DNA from: Membranipora membranacea
Taxonomy: Eukaryota; Bryozoa; Gymnolaemata; Cheilostomatida; Membraniporidae
DNA length: 64,000 nucleotides
Reading direction: 5' to 3'
NCBI GenBank assembly: GCA_914767715.1
Contig: OU612074.1
Span: forward strand, 14,866,062-14,930,061
In this document: piece after piece, positions 1 through 10,554 of the stretch
Layout of the letters: every line of letters begins with the position of its first letter
Numbering within the stretch: the stretch's first letter is position 1
Translations under genes and position numbers: made by a program
The notes under the pieces: generated by a model
Databases searched by the model: none
The model's input: only the letters and a program-made list of their open reading frames with translations
What the model was told of the DNA's origin: nothing

Positions 1-2075
1 TACAGGACTATCTTTACTTAAGATTTAACCCCTTTTGCAACCTCAGTTTTAATTCTTTTTATGTATTTTTGTGTTTAATCTGGTATAGAAGAACACGAAC
101 GTGCTGGAATGACTTCATTTCATGTTCCGGATATTTGTCCCAAACGCCCTGGTTTTACCAAAAATATCTTTAATTATTTGAAATCGTTTTGATGGATGTG
201 AAATTGTCCTCTCATTGTACTTTCGCCAGGAAAGAGGACAACTGCAAACAAAAAGCAAAAGCAAAAAAATAAAGTTTCCTTGTATGCGATGCAATCCATG
301 CAGGTGAATGTACCCCAATAAATATAGCAGGACGGTAAAAGAATATTATTTTTTCTTTTTTTTTCGTTGTAGGGTTGCCGGCCATCCGCTTGCACAGAAT
401 GAAAAGTGTTTGCATATTTTCCTACAAGACGCTGAAATTGATAAAAACTACGTCCCCGGAAAGGTCCGAACCACATGAATCGCCAACTGACTAATAACCA
501 CAAACAGCGAACTTGCACATTCATAAAACGGATGCATCATCAATAAGTTCTGAGTCAAACACTAATTAATCATTTTTTATTCTTGGGTAGCATGTGAGTG
601 ATTGTATATTTAAAGCTTGATTCAAACGAAGGACTGCCAAGTAGTTTTGTAGCTGTGCAATGAACCAACCTGTATTTTTCTATGCTTGTCGGCAGGGCCT
701 GATCAGTATGTTACATCACACAACGTCGTTAGATTAAATTGTACTGTCAAATTTGAGAACTTCTTTGCTCTTATTCACCAGATAATCCAACTACGCTTTG
801 AGATACACAGTTGGAGTTAGCGAGAATAGAATATCCAAACTATTTTCATACCCAGCTAATGTTAGTTCAGTTTTTGGAACGACAGTGAAGTGTGTAGTTT
901 ATCATAAAGCTATATTTGACTCGCTAAAAGCAATTCCATCAACTTGACGAGTGAATAATGGTTGCAACGGTAATTGTATCTTTCAAATCAACAATAATAT
1001 CTTTGACTTTTTTGTAGACTTATTTATGGAAATTGAACATTATTCTACTTACAGATAATATTATATATACACACATATATACTTGGCTGATAGGTTTTCT
1101 CATGAGTCGTCATAATAAAGAAAACTGCTGAACATTCATATAACAGTAATGTGGTTTGATAGTGTAGTATATATTTGTTACAGGTAATTTTCTCCATATA
1201 CAAACTCCCAGCCTCAAACACCTAACTTATTGGCCTGTTCTGATATATATCTTACGGATGAGGGGTACATATCGGACCCTGAGCAAGCATAAGGCTATTC
1301 GTGCATAGTTGCTGGACGCATTTCCAATCCTTGATTGGTCCACAAGTGCAGAATCTAGAATAGCTGACACTGGTCAATATTTCAAGCAGTTTGCCTGAGT
1401 TTTTAAAAGTTGTTACTGGGACGTCAATCAATGCATAGTGAAAGCTGCAAGATTTTTAGCTTTATTTAGATCCGGACACAAAGATTTATACTGATGGCAT
1501 ATTTCCAGAAATAGCCGAGCTATGTATTTTTCCACTAGGCCATAACTTCATATCAAATATATCGGAAATTTTGTTCGATAATTTGATTGGCTCTCTAACT
1601 TTGGGTCATTCCTTGTATGTGGCTTTCCATTATCGACCACACCCAAACCAAATGTTGTTGATAAAAGAATGCCACAACCATCGACCAGGGCCAGAGTTTG
1701 AGGGCTCCGGTCATAGACAATGTTGTGTGTTTTGTCTATAGCTTGGTTCCACAGGCCCAGTGGTCAAGGACTGCCATAGGACGTCAAACTCAATTTTTTT
1801 ACCCAAGAAGAAATCCCCAAATGGTTTTTCAGAGATTTTGTGTAATTATTATCATGTATAGTTCGTCATCATGAGTCACTGGCTTCCTGATAAGCATCCA
1901 GAATAATAACTCTCTGGATCGTAGGGATCATTGACCTTCAAGTGCCAATCCAAGTGCCATATCTGGACTAGCATCATTAGCTTTCTTTTACCAAACAATG
2001 GGCTTGCAAAAATAGCCAGTCCCCAGTAAAAATCTAGAAACGCCCAAATAATCGACACTGAAGGCATTTTATTAC
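1..2075. other. No gene recognised; host flank of the LTR pair
   Basis: I see no convincing gene here. The longest open stretches are on the minus strand: 116 codons near 174-524 and about 60 host codons near 1876-2065. They have no recognisable motif and no clear splice signals. The right edge of the stretch (2071-2075, ATTAC) is the left copy of the target duplication of the fused LTR elements that follow. Joining 2075 to 12359 gives the likely pre-insertion sequence. Confidence 0.5.
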
Positions 2076-2602
2076 TGTAGCTGCGGTGAGCTTCGTGCAC
2101 GCCCTCACTGATAGTCTGGGAGCGTGGGCTACGCTTGCTCACCATGCTATGTGTTGCCTTTGTTATCTGGCCAATTCAAGCTCCAATTAGTGCACTGTGT
2201 GGACATTCTTTTGTTGTGAATTGACAGGATTTTAACTGTAAATCAGTGTCTCACAGACACCCATGGTGATAGCAGCTCAAACCAATAGTCATCAGGTTTA
2301 CTGCTATGAACAGGATACTGTTTTCAGATTAAAATAAACAGTTTATTCCAAACTATAACTTTACGCAGCATATGCCTTACCTAATAGGCCAAAGAGGTAT
2401 GTTTTGTTGTCATATCCATTTTCTTTTTATTAATTGACACTAACTTTAATTTAATGTATATCTCTTGCTGCAATTTCTTTTTGATGTAATGATTACCGAA
2501 CACGACTGCTTATATTACCTGTTCCTTACACCATGAATTTTATTTGCAGTTTTACTAAATAAAGTACGATTCTGCCAAAGACAAAGTGTATATGCTGTGA
2601 CA
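2076..2602 (+). repeat. 5' LTR of BEL element 1
   Basis: 527 bp, starting TGTAGC and ending TGTGACA; identical by eye to 9514-10040. It has a TATA-like TATATTA at 2511-2517, an initiator-like GCAGTT around 2546-2551, and an AATAAA-type signal just downstream near 2559. This layout suggests a short R-U5 of only about 55 bp. The TTTGCAG before the putative start also resembles a 3' splice site. Confidence 0.95.
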
Positions 2603-2610
2603 GTAAAACT
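2548..2610 (+). promoter_or_regulatory. Putative transcript start and self-complementary primer-binding site, element 1
   Basis: AGTTTTACT at 2548-2556 lies in the LTR at an initiator-like position. AGTAAAACT at 2602-2610, at the LTR/internal junction, is its exact reverse complement over 9 bases. A normal tRNA primer-binding site would begin TGG at this point and none does. If transcription starts at A2548, the transcript 5' end could fold onto the junction and prime minus-strand synthesis, as Tf1/sushi-type elements do. Start site and mechanism are inferred. Confidence 0.55.
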
Positions 2611-3254
2611 CTGTGCCTTGGAGCTACATTGAATATCTGAGCAACCAAGAAGTGCATCTAAAGCTGTCATCTCGATAGAAGTACATCTAAAGCTGTCATC
2701 TCGATCTCAATCTAACGTCACATCTGCCCCACAGTTACATCAGGCACATGGCGTCATCGTGATTTAAATCCGACTCATCGACAGCTCTAAGCTACGCTCT
2801 AAGCTAGTACTCGCTTCTACTATATCTGTGCTCACTTCTACTATATCTGTGCTCACTCTCCGCTCCATCATGGTACAACCGTCAACTGTAAGTTATTCTT
2901 CTGGATCTACTCTCTTCTGCTGCTCGTGTGAGGGAATCTAAGCCGGTGATTTAATTTGACTAAATAGAATTTTTTTTGATTAAATAGAATTTTTTGATTA
3001 AATAGAATTTTTTGATTAAATAGAATTTTTCTTGATTAGATTTGATTTAAATTGAGCCTGTCAATTTTTTCACTTTGTTACACAGCAAGTAGGGTGTTTA
3101 CATAGTGCAATCCTTGGAGCTTGTTGTTGGTCGGTGACATTGGCATCCTTGCTGGTTTGCAATCTATGCCTGTGCTTCTGGGCGTCAGTGTGGGCTTGTT
3201 CGTTGATCATTGTTGTTATACTCCCCTCGGCTCATTCTTTGGCTCGTCATCAAA
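2603..3254 (+). other. 5' leader of BEL element 1 with a short tandem repeat
   Basis: About 650 bp between the 5' LTR and the Gag start, with no long frame. At about 2958-3036 an 18-20 bp unit (GATTAAATAGAATTTTTT, with variants) is repeated about four times. The repeat is part of the element, not of the host. Confidence 0.7.
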
Positions 3255-6200
3255 ATGGCATCTAGTAGTGTTTATACTTCCGATGAATTGGTTGGGGAGC
3301 GCAATGCTGATCTCCGGAGCATTCTTAGGGAGGCGGGGAAGCCCTCATATGGTAATAAGGCAGCACTCATTCAAAGGATACTTAGCCACAGGTTAAAAAG
3401 GTCTGACACAATTAAATCATCCATTGAGCAGAAGCTTGAATCTATCCATGAAATGGAGAAAAATCTCTCCACATTAAAATCTGAGCTTGTTGCTTTGGAA
3501 TCGTCTGCTACTGCCAATAAATCTAAACATGTAGCAGATACAGAGTGCAATCCTTTAACCTACACATTTCAGGCGGCAGCACCAAATATTTCTATACCAG
3601 CTATTATACATAATCTAGATGATTCAGATTCTGACCATGATTCTTATTCGACGCCAGTCAGATCATATAGGAAGGAAGAATTTGTGCCAACTCCTGCACC
3701 TAGATTATCGAAAACTGCTGCCTTCAGTTCAGTTAAATTAGCTCATATCACCAGAAATGAAAGCTTTCGGGATCATTTAGATAATCAAGCTAGCAGACTA
3801 GCTAGCCATCAGAGCACTAGACCTAAACCTTTGCCACGTTTATCTTGTAATACGCCATCCATGAATAGCCAACAAGCTGAGCTGTATTATAATCATCATA
3901 GCCAACCATGCGTAAATAGTACTCCAGAACCTCCATACAATAGACCTATTGTCTCGGACACAGTTGTACAATGTCGTGATAATGGAACCCTGGTAGCTAA
4001 GCCTCCATTAGCCAGTGCACATGCTCATTTAGCTAGTCATAGTGGTAGCTCATGTAACTGTAGCTTGCAGACAGCCCTGTTAGAGAAAATATCTGAGAGT
4101 ATTAGCGATGCTCATTATCCTATTGTAGAGCCAAATATTTTCTCTGGTGATATTATGTTATATCAGGAATGGCGTAAGCAATTCATGAACTTCATCAATC
4201 GGAAAAAGCATATGAGTTCTGATGACAAACTGTATCACTTGCAAAAGTATACATCAGGCGAAGCTGCTGAGGCTGTACGAGGCTATTGTATTCTGAAATC
4301 TGAACAAGCGTTCACTGATGCTATTGATACTCTTGATAACGACTACGGCAGCTCATTTTTGGCAGCACAGGCGTTCAGTAAGAAACTAAAAAACTGGCCA
4401 AAAGTCCCTCCCAACGATCCAAAGGCACTCAAGCGTCTTACCAATTACCTGAAACAGTGCAGAGCAGCGATGGCCGATATACCACACCTAACTAATCTTG
4501 ATAGCTGCTCTGAAAATCAGAAAATCCTAGCGCTTCTGCCTGACTACTTAGTAAATAAGTGGAATGAACGTGTGACTGAGTATATGATTGCTAATGCTGA
4601 CGACTATCCTAGTTTTAGCATGTTCGTAGAATATCTAATCAGACAAACAAAATCTGCTAACAATCCTATATCATCACTAACAGCCGTACGGCAGTTAGCA
4701 GTCATACCTCAATCTAGTCACTCTAAACTAGTGTCACCAACCCCAGCTCCAAGATCCAGACCTGTTCGTGCTGTGACTAATAATAGTGTGAATGAAGAAA
4801 AGCACCATAAATCTGAATGTATCATCTGTCATGGTACAGACCATAGGTACGTGGCTCAGTGCAAGAGCTTCAAGACAATGGATCAATCTGCTAAGCTAAA
4901 ATCAGTGAGAGATCATAAATTATGCTTCCGATGCTTGGGTCAGGGTCATGGTGTGAAAACATGTGATAAAACGTGGAAATGTAGATTGTGTAAAGGTTCT
5001 CGGCATCATTCGTTGCTCCATGATGCTGATAATCAGCCTGAAACAAACAGTGAGAAGACAATTCCACAAGCTGCGTGTACAAACACCCATATCATGTTAG
5101 AAACTCGTAGAATATTCACTAAAATTGTCCCAGTGTGGCTTTCAACTGATGAAAACCCAGATAGCGAGTTTTTGACCTATGCCCTCTTGGACGATCAGTC
5201 TAACAAGACATTCATCACAAATGATCTTGCCTCTAAGATTACAGCCAGATCTGAAGCTACACCCTTGAAAATATCAACGATGACCAGTCAGAAGTGTGCC
5301 GTTACATCTAGGAAGTTTCATGGGTTGAGAGTTCGTGGGTTCTACTGCGGCAACATTGTCAAGATGCCTCCTACATTCAGTCGCCAATACATACCATATA
5401 TTCAGTCAAGTATTCCTTTATGTGATGACATAGATAAATACAATCATCTCAGACCAATATCTCATCTGATCGCCCCTAAGCTGAACTGTGGCGTTGATAT
5501 TCTAATAGGTAGAGATTGTATTGCAACTACTCGCTATCAACAGCTTATTGAGGCACCTGAAAACACACCATGCGCAGTGAAAACACCAGTAGGTTGGTGT
5601 ATTCTTGGTCCGGCCGGTGATGATGAGCCTGTGATACATAATGATTTTGTAGATGAATTAGGGATTAGCCATGCATTGCTCTGTCAACCTATAGATGAAT
5701 GTAATCAACTCACAAATAGTCTTGACCCCATACTGTCTCAGCCTGAGGTTACTGTAGCGCTTCAAACTGAGGTGCAGGAGTTAGCTCCCTCTGATCTCAT
5801 GAAACTAGTGTGTGATGCTGACTTTCTCTCAGTCGATTCTAAAACTATGTCACAACAGGATATGAAATTTCTTGAAATACTAGACAACCAAACATATCAA
5901 GATGAAGACATGTTTTACACTATGCCTCTGCCGTTCAAGACAGACTCTCCTAGCCTGTCTAACAACTATCATGCTGCACTGACCAGGTTTGAGTATCTCC
6001 AGTCAAAATTTCAGCGCAATCCCGATTATGCTAAGCAATATTATGAGTTCATGCAGGGTGTGATTGATCGTGGGGAAGCTGAAAAGGTACCAAGTTCAGA
6101 ACTAAAAAAGAGGGAGTGTTGGTATTTACCACATCACGGGGTTTTCCACAAACAGAAGAAGAAAATTCGTGTTGTGTTCGACTGTTCTGCTAAATACCAA

Positions 6201-9122
6201 GGGGTGAGCCTGAATGACACACTATTACAAGGTCCCGATCTCAACAATCCTCTCATAGGTGTTCTGCTAAGATTTAGAAGAAATCAAGTTGCCATTTCTT
6301 GTGATGTAGAGAAAATGTACCACAGGTTTAGGGTAACTCCAAATCAGCGTGACTATCTCAGATTTATATGGTTAGAGCAGGGTAAGCCTGTTGTGTATAG
6401 GATGCGTGTGCACATTTTTGGGGCACGATCTTCTCCAAACTGTGCCAAGTATGGGCTAAACAGACTAGCCGCAGACTATGCTAATGACCCAGCTAAATCG
6501 TTCATATCATCAAACTTTTATGTCGACGATGGTCTAGGTAGTGTCAGTTCAGTACCTGAAGCAATCAATCTTCTAAATCAGACTAGGGATGTGTGCGCTA
6601 AAGCTAATCTACGGGTTCACAAGCTTCTAAGCAACAAGCCAGAAGTTCTACAAGCATTCCCAGCATCAGACTGTGCAGTAGTAACTGACAATGTCAATCT
6701 ATGTAGCTCTACAGAGCGAGCCCTGGGTCTCTTGTGGTCATTAGAATCTGATTCATTCAAGTTTGAGTTCACCGCATCAGATCAACCATACACACGCAGA
6801 AACATGCTGTCTAATATTGCATCATTGTACGACCCACTGGGATTAATCTCCCCTCTCATACTGTCAGGCCGTATTATTCTTCAGAATGCATGCAGATCAG
6901 GATATGGCTGGGATGAAATCTTGAGCGATGACTATGCTGAACAATGGGCTGTTTGGAACAAAAACATGTCTAGTTTGTCAAATCTAAATATTCAGCGGGT
7001 CGTCAATCCTCCAGATTTCAACGCAGTCAAACAAGAAATACACACTTTCGCAGATGCAAGCCTATCAGGATATGGAGCATGCTCATATCTCAGATCCATC
7101 AATGATAAGGGTGAAGTACATTGTACTCTGATATTTGGAAAGTCACGTGTTACCCCTGTCAAAGTAACGACCATACCTAGGCTTGAGTTGCAAGCTGCAT
7201 TGCTGGCAGCGAAACAGACTGCAATGCTGTCAGAAGAGCTACAAATAGAGGCTAAGTGTTATCTGTGGAGTGACTCTAAGATTGTGCTAGGGTATCTAAA
7301 CAATGACGAAAAACGATTCAGCACTTATGTATCAAACAGGTTATCTCAGATTCATGATATATCAGATGTGACTCAATGGCAATATGTAAATACCAAACAG
7401 AATCCTGCAGATCTAGCCTCACGAGGCGTCTCATCAGTCGCAAATCTCTCACAGTCGATATGGTTTCGTGGACCAGAGTTTCTATGGACTTCCTCTCCAT
7501 CAGAGTGGCAGACATTTGGTGTTGGTCACTTTGATGTAGCTTGTGATGATCCAGAATTGAAGCAGGAGGTAATTACTCATGATATCTGTGTTGACTCGCA
7601 TTCTGAATACCTTCTGGAGTTGTGCTCTCGGTTCTCTAGTTGGAAGAAAGCTGTTCATACTTTAGCCTTAGTACAGAAAGTTATCAAACATAGGCATGAG
7701 ATTCTGAGCAAGCAAGCTGTCAATATCTATAGCAAGGTTACTGTTGATGATGTACAGGCCGTATCTAAACGTATAATCCGTGCTGAGCAAGCTAGCTCGT
7801 TCAGTTATGAGATTCAATGCTTACAGTCCGATAAAACAATTCCAAAAACTAGTAGTATGTGGAAGTTGGATTGCTTTTTGGATTCAGATGGTATTATGAG
7901 AGTAGGGGGTAGAATCAAACATGCATTGATACCTGGTGTTGAAAACCATCCAACTGTATTGCCAAAGGAGTCGCATATCTCAAATATCATAGTAGGTCAC
8001 TATCACAACACTTGTGGCCATCAGGGGCGGACAACAACCATGGGAGCGATCAGATCTGCTGGATATTGGATTATTGGTTTACATGGTATTGTATCATCAC
8101 ATGTTCATCGATGTGTAACATGCAGGCGTCTGCGTAGACCTACAGAAACTCAGAAAATGGCAGATCTGCCCGCTGACAGGGTTGAAACTGAAGCTCCATT
8201 TACTTATACAGGATGCGATGTGTTTGGTCCTTTCACTGTAAAAGATCGGCGCACCATAATCAAACGCTATGGGCTTATTTTCACTTGTCTATCAAGTAGG
8301 GCTATACATATTGAAATGCTAGACGATCTCACATCTGATGCGTTCATAAATAGTCTGAGATGCTTTACTGCTCTACGGGGAAATGTAAGACTTCTACGTT
8401 GTGACAATGGAACAAATTTTGTGGGTGCATCTAACGAGCTACGTAAATCTCATACCAACATGATCGGTTGCCCCAAAGTAAAGGAGTTTCTTCTAAAGAA
8501 TAGCTGTGAGTTCAGGTTTAACCCACCAGAAAGCAGTCATTTTGGGGGTACTTGGGAACGCATGATACGCTCTGTAAGAAATGTTCTATCAGGTCTGTCA
8601 GGCCAGATCAATGAGAGATTAGATAGCACTTCATTGCGTACCTTGTTTTATGAGTGTATGGCAATAGTCAATAGCAGACCACTAACTACAGTCGACAGTG
8701 ATGCGAGACCTTTGTCTCCCAATGATATACTACACATGAAATCAAATATTCTGTTACCTATCCCTGGATCATTTACTGATGACGATGTGTATGCTAGAAA
8801 GCGTTGGGTTAGGGTGCAAGCGCTTGCTGACATTTTCTGGAAGCGTTGGTCTAAAGAATATCTAACAACCCTCCAATGCCGACAAAAGTGGAGTAAGATA
8901 AACAGGAATCTCGCAATCAATGATGTAGTCATATTAGCCGACCAATGCTCTAGAATAAATTGGTCTCTAGGTTTGGTCACAGAGGTTAGTCAAAGTAAGG
9001 ATGGACTAGTCAGACATGCTAGTGTACGGATTTATGATAAATTGTCTGACAAAACATCTATTCTTGTACGACCCATAACCAAGCTTGTGTTGTTGGTCGA
9101 AACCAGTAGAAGTGCTTGCTAA
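3255..9122 (+). CDS. BEL/Pao Gag-Pol polyprotein
   Basis: Single frame of 1955 codons. The start is ATG 3255 (context AAAATGG); upstream in-frame codons are only TTG. In order (residues from this Met): SAP-like N-terminus about 8-45, coiled-coil region about 50-85, BEL-type Gag domain about 289-440, zinc knuckles starting at C522, C557 and C576, and an aspartic protease with LLDDQS at about 644-649. The reverse transcriptase has VVFDCSAKYQG near 976 and the catalytic YVDD at 1089-1092. RNase H has FADAS at D1267. The integrase has an HHCC zinc site (H1582 to C1620/C1623) and catalytic D1655, D1717, E1768. A DUF5641-like C-terminus follows. The product would be a particle-forming Gag plus enzymes released by the protease. 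Gag and Pol are in one frame with no stop or frameshift. No env frame is present. Confidence 0.95.
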   Translation: MASSSVYTSDELVGERNADLRSILREAGKPSYGNKAALIQRILSHRLKRSDTIKSSIEQKLESIHEMEKNLSTLKSELVALESSATANKSKHVADTECNPLTYTFQAAAPNISIPAIIHNLDDSDSDHDSYSTPVRSYRKEEFVPTPAPRLSKTAAFSSVKLAHITRNESFRDHLDNQASRLASHQSTRPKPLPRLSCNTPSMNSQQAELYYNHHSQPCVNSTPEPPYNRPIVSDTVVQCRDNGTLVAKPPLASAHAHLASHSGSSCNCSLQTALLEKISESISDAHYPIVEPNIFSGDIMLYQEWRKQFMNFINRKKHMSSDDKLYHLQKYTSGEAAEAVRGYCILKSEQAFTDAIDTLDNDYGSSFLAAQAFSKKLKNWPKVPPNDPKALKRLTNYLKQCRAAMADIPHLTNLDSCSENQKILALLPDYLVNKWNERVTEYMIANADDYPSFSMFVEYLIRQTKSANNPISSLTAVRQLAVIPQSSHSKLVSPTPAPRSRPVRAVTNNSVNEEKHHKSECIICHGTDHRYVAQCKSFKTMDQSAKLKSVRDHKLCFRCLGQGHGVKTCDKTWKCRLCKGSRHHSLLHDADNQPETNSEKTIPQAACTNTHIMLETRRIFTKIVPVWLSTDENPDSEFLTYALLDDQSNKTFITNDLASKITARSEATPLKISTMTSQKCAVTSRKFHGLRVRGFYCGNIVKMPPTFSRQYIPYIQSSIPLCDDIDKYNHLRPISHLIAPKLNCGVDILIGRDCIATTRYQQLIEAPENTPCAVKTPVGWCILGPAGDDEPVIHNDFVDELGISHALLCQPIDECNQLTNSLDPILSQPEVTVALQTEVQELAPSDLMKLVCDADFLSVDSKTMSQQDMKFLEILDNQTYQDEDMFYTMPLPFKTDSPSLSNNYHAALTRFEYLQSKFQRNPDYAKQYYEFMQGVIDRGEAEKVPSSELKKRECWYLPHHGVFHKQKKKIRVVFDCSAKYQGVSLNDTLLQGPDLNNPLIGVLLRFRRNQVAISCDVEKMYHRFRVTPNQRDYLRFIWLEQGKPVVYRMRVHIFGARSSPNCAKYGLNRLAADYANDPAKSFISSNFYVDDGLGSVSSVPEAINLLNQTRDVCAKANLRVHKLLSNKPEVLQAFPASDCAVVTDNVNLCSSTERALGLLWSLESDSFKFEFTASDQPYTRRNMLSNIASLYDPLGLISPLILSGRIILQNACRSGYGWDEILSDDYAEQWAVWNKNMSSLSNLNIQRVVNPPDFNAVKQEIHTFADASLSGYGACSYLRSINDKGEVHCTLIFGKSRVTPVKVTTIPRLELQAALLAAKQTAMLSEELQIEAKCYLWSDSKIVLGYLNNDEKRFSTYVSNRLSQIHDISDVTQWQYVNTKQNPADLASRGVSSVANLSQSIWFRGPEFLWTSSPSEWQTFGVGHFDVACDDPELKQEVITHDICVDSHSEYLLELCSRFSSWKKAVHTLALVQKVIKHRHEILSKQAVNIYSKVTVDDVQAVSKRIIRAEQASSFSYEIQCLQSDKTIPKTSSMWKLDCFLDSDGIMRVGGRIKHALIPGVENHPTVLPKESHISNIIVGHYHNTCGHQGRTTTMGAIRSAGYWIIGLHGIVSSHVHRCVTCRRLRRPTETQKMADLPADRVETEAPFTYTGCDVFGPFTVKDRRTIIKRYGLIFTCLSSRAIHIEMLDDLTSDAFINSLRCFTALRGNVRLLRCDNGTNFVGASNELRKSHTNMIGCPKVKEFLLKNSCEFRFNPPESSHFGGTWERMIRSVRNVLSGLSGQINERLDSTSLRTLFYECMAIVNSRPLTTVDSDARPLSPNDILHMKSNILLPIPGSFTDDDVYARKRWVRVQALADIFWKRWSKEYLTTLQCRQKWSKINRNLAINDVVILADQCSRINWSLGLVTEVSQSKDGLVRHASVRIYDKLSDKTSILVRPITKLVLLVETSRSAC

Positions 9123-9513
9123 ACCTTCGTCTCATAAGCCTCTGTGTTTCCTATCTTTTTCTACTCATTTATATGTACTTTGTCAATAAAATAAATAAAA
9201 GACGCAAATCTGTTAAACTTTTTCTCTTTACAAAAAAAAAAAAAATTAAATAACTGTAACATAATTCTCTGTCAAAAAGGATCAAGCATTATGCATAGTC
9301 TCATGGTGATGTGTTCAACATTGTGTAAACCTGTTTGTTTCCAACGGAAGGAGTTCTGTCAGTTTGCTGATTGGAGTTGCTTCCCTTTAATCCCTGGGCT
9401 GCTCAGCGGGATCAGTATGCTTTGAGGCCTCAGGTGTTCCTGATTCCGGTTCTGACGTAGTGTGGCAATTCTGGTTTCCATTAGTGAGGAATCACTGGGT
9501 GATTCGGGGGGAG
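9123..9513 (+). other. 3' untranslated part of element 1 with internal poly(A) and polypurine tract
   Basis: Overlapping AATAAA signals near 9185-9200 are followed about 40 bp later by a run of about 14 A (around 9232-9245). This resembles a polyadenylation signal and tail fossilised inside the element, upstream of the LTR. The last bases before the 3' LTR (GGGGGGAG) are the likely plus-strand primer. No coding frame is supported. Confidence 0.65.
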
Positions 9514-10040
9514 TGTAGCTGCGGTGAGCTTCGTGCACGCCCTCACTGATAGTCTGGGAGCGTGGGCTACGCTTGCTCACCATGCTATGTGTTGCCTTTG
9601 TTATCTGGCCAATTCAAGCTCCAATTAGTGCACTGTGTGGACATTCTTTTGTTGTGAATTGACAGGATTTTAACTGTAAATCAGTGTCTCACAGACACCC
9701 ATGGTGATAGCAGCTCAAACCAATAGTCATCAGGTTTACTGCTATGAACAGGATACTGTTTTCAGATTAAAATAAACAGTTTATTCCAAACTATAACTTT
9801 ACGCAGCATATGCCTTACCTAATAGGCCAAAGAGGTATGTTTTGTTGTCATATCCATTTTCTTTTTATTAATTGACACTAACTTTAATTTAATGTATATC
9901 TCTTGCTGCAATTTCTTTTTGATGTAATGATTACCGAACACGACTGCTTATATTACCTGTTCCTTACACCATGAATTTTATTTGCAGTTTTACTAAATAA
10001 AGTACGATTCTGCCAAAGACAAAGTGTATATGCTGTGACA
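9514..10040 (+). repeat. 3' LTR of BEL element 1
   Basis: 527 bp, identical by eye to 2076-2602. Its terminal CA is followed directly, with no base between, by the TG of the second element's 5' LTR at 10041. Confidence 0.95.
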
Positions 10041-10532
10041 TGTAACGGCAGGAATGCACCCTGCAGTAGGCTTTATGCAAAGCTATTAATTTGTAAGCTA
10101 CGAAGCTACGCTCATTATCATATTTTCTATTGTTAGCGCTTAGACCCAAAATATAGGGAATTCACTCTAGAAAGTGAGTCAGAGAGACATAGATGCATTG
10201 TTGTATTCATAGATATTATTTGTTGTAATCATATATACAGATACAAATCATACGCATACCAGATACATTTGCTGCCGAGAAATCATAGGAGCCAATAGGT
10301 AATTATTAATTACGTGACATTGCTATATATTGGTGTAGAGATTACTTTCCATACATTTCCTTGATGTTATCATGATGGTATCTGATACATTATTTGATGT
10401 TAAGCATATTAATGCTATTTTTCTTTCTTTGTGTAATATGTTCACACTATTTTCTTGCAGTTTTACATCTCAACGGAAAAAACCCCAATGTGTTAGTAAA
10501 CTCCAAACTTCTTCGATATCTCGGCCGCTACA
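10041..10532 (+). repeat. 5' LTR of element 2
   Basis: 492 bp, TGTAACGG to GCTACA, identical by eye to 11862-12353. It contains TTCTTGCAGTTTTAC around 10453-10466, the counterpart of the putative start motif of element 1. Confidence 0.95.
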
Positions 10533-10540
10533 GTAAAACT
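10459..10540 (+). promoter_or_regulatory. Putative transcript start and self-complementary primer-binding site, element 2
   Basis: AGTTTTAC at 10459-10466 in the LTR is the exact reverse complement of GTAAAACT at 10533-10540, immediately inside the 5' LTR. The arrangement matches element 1 although the surrounding LTR sequences are unrelated. Two independent elements sharing it makes chance unlikely. Self-priming itself is inferred. Confidence 0.5.
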
Positions 10541-10554
10541 ATTCCTATCACCGT

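Larger units (their letters stand above)
2076..10040 (+). mobile_element. BEL/Pao LTR retrotransposon (autonomous, intact), element 1
   Basis: A complete 7965-bp LTR retrotransposon. It has two 527-bp LTRs (2076-2602 and 9514-10040) that begin TG, end CA and look identical base for base. The internal region holds one long Gag-Pol frame with the BEL/Pao domain order Gag, protease, RT, RNase H, integrase. A purine-rich tract ending in GGGGGGAG abuts the 3' LTR. Identical LTRs and an unbroken frame point to very recent insertion. The left flank is ATTAC but the right flank is directly the 5' LTR of a second element, so this element alone has no target duplication. ATTAC recurs only after the second element's 3' LTR. 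Confidence 0.95.

Noticed and set aside
174-524. 116-codon minus-strand open frame
   Set aside because: No motif, no splice context, composition like the surrounding AT-rich sequence.
3210-3254. Gag-Pol start 15 codons upstream
   Set aside because: The codon is TTG; the first ATG (3255) has a good context and precedes the SAP-like domain.
4891-8980. Antisense frames inside the BEL element
   Set aside because: Shadows of the long Gag-Pol frame.
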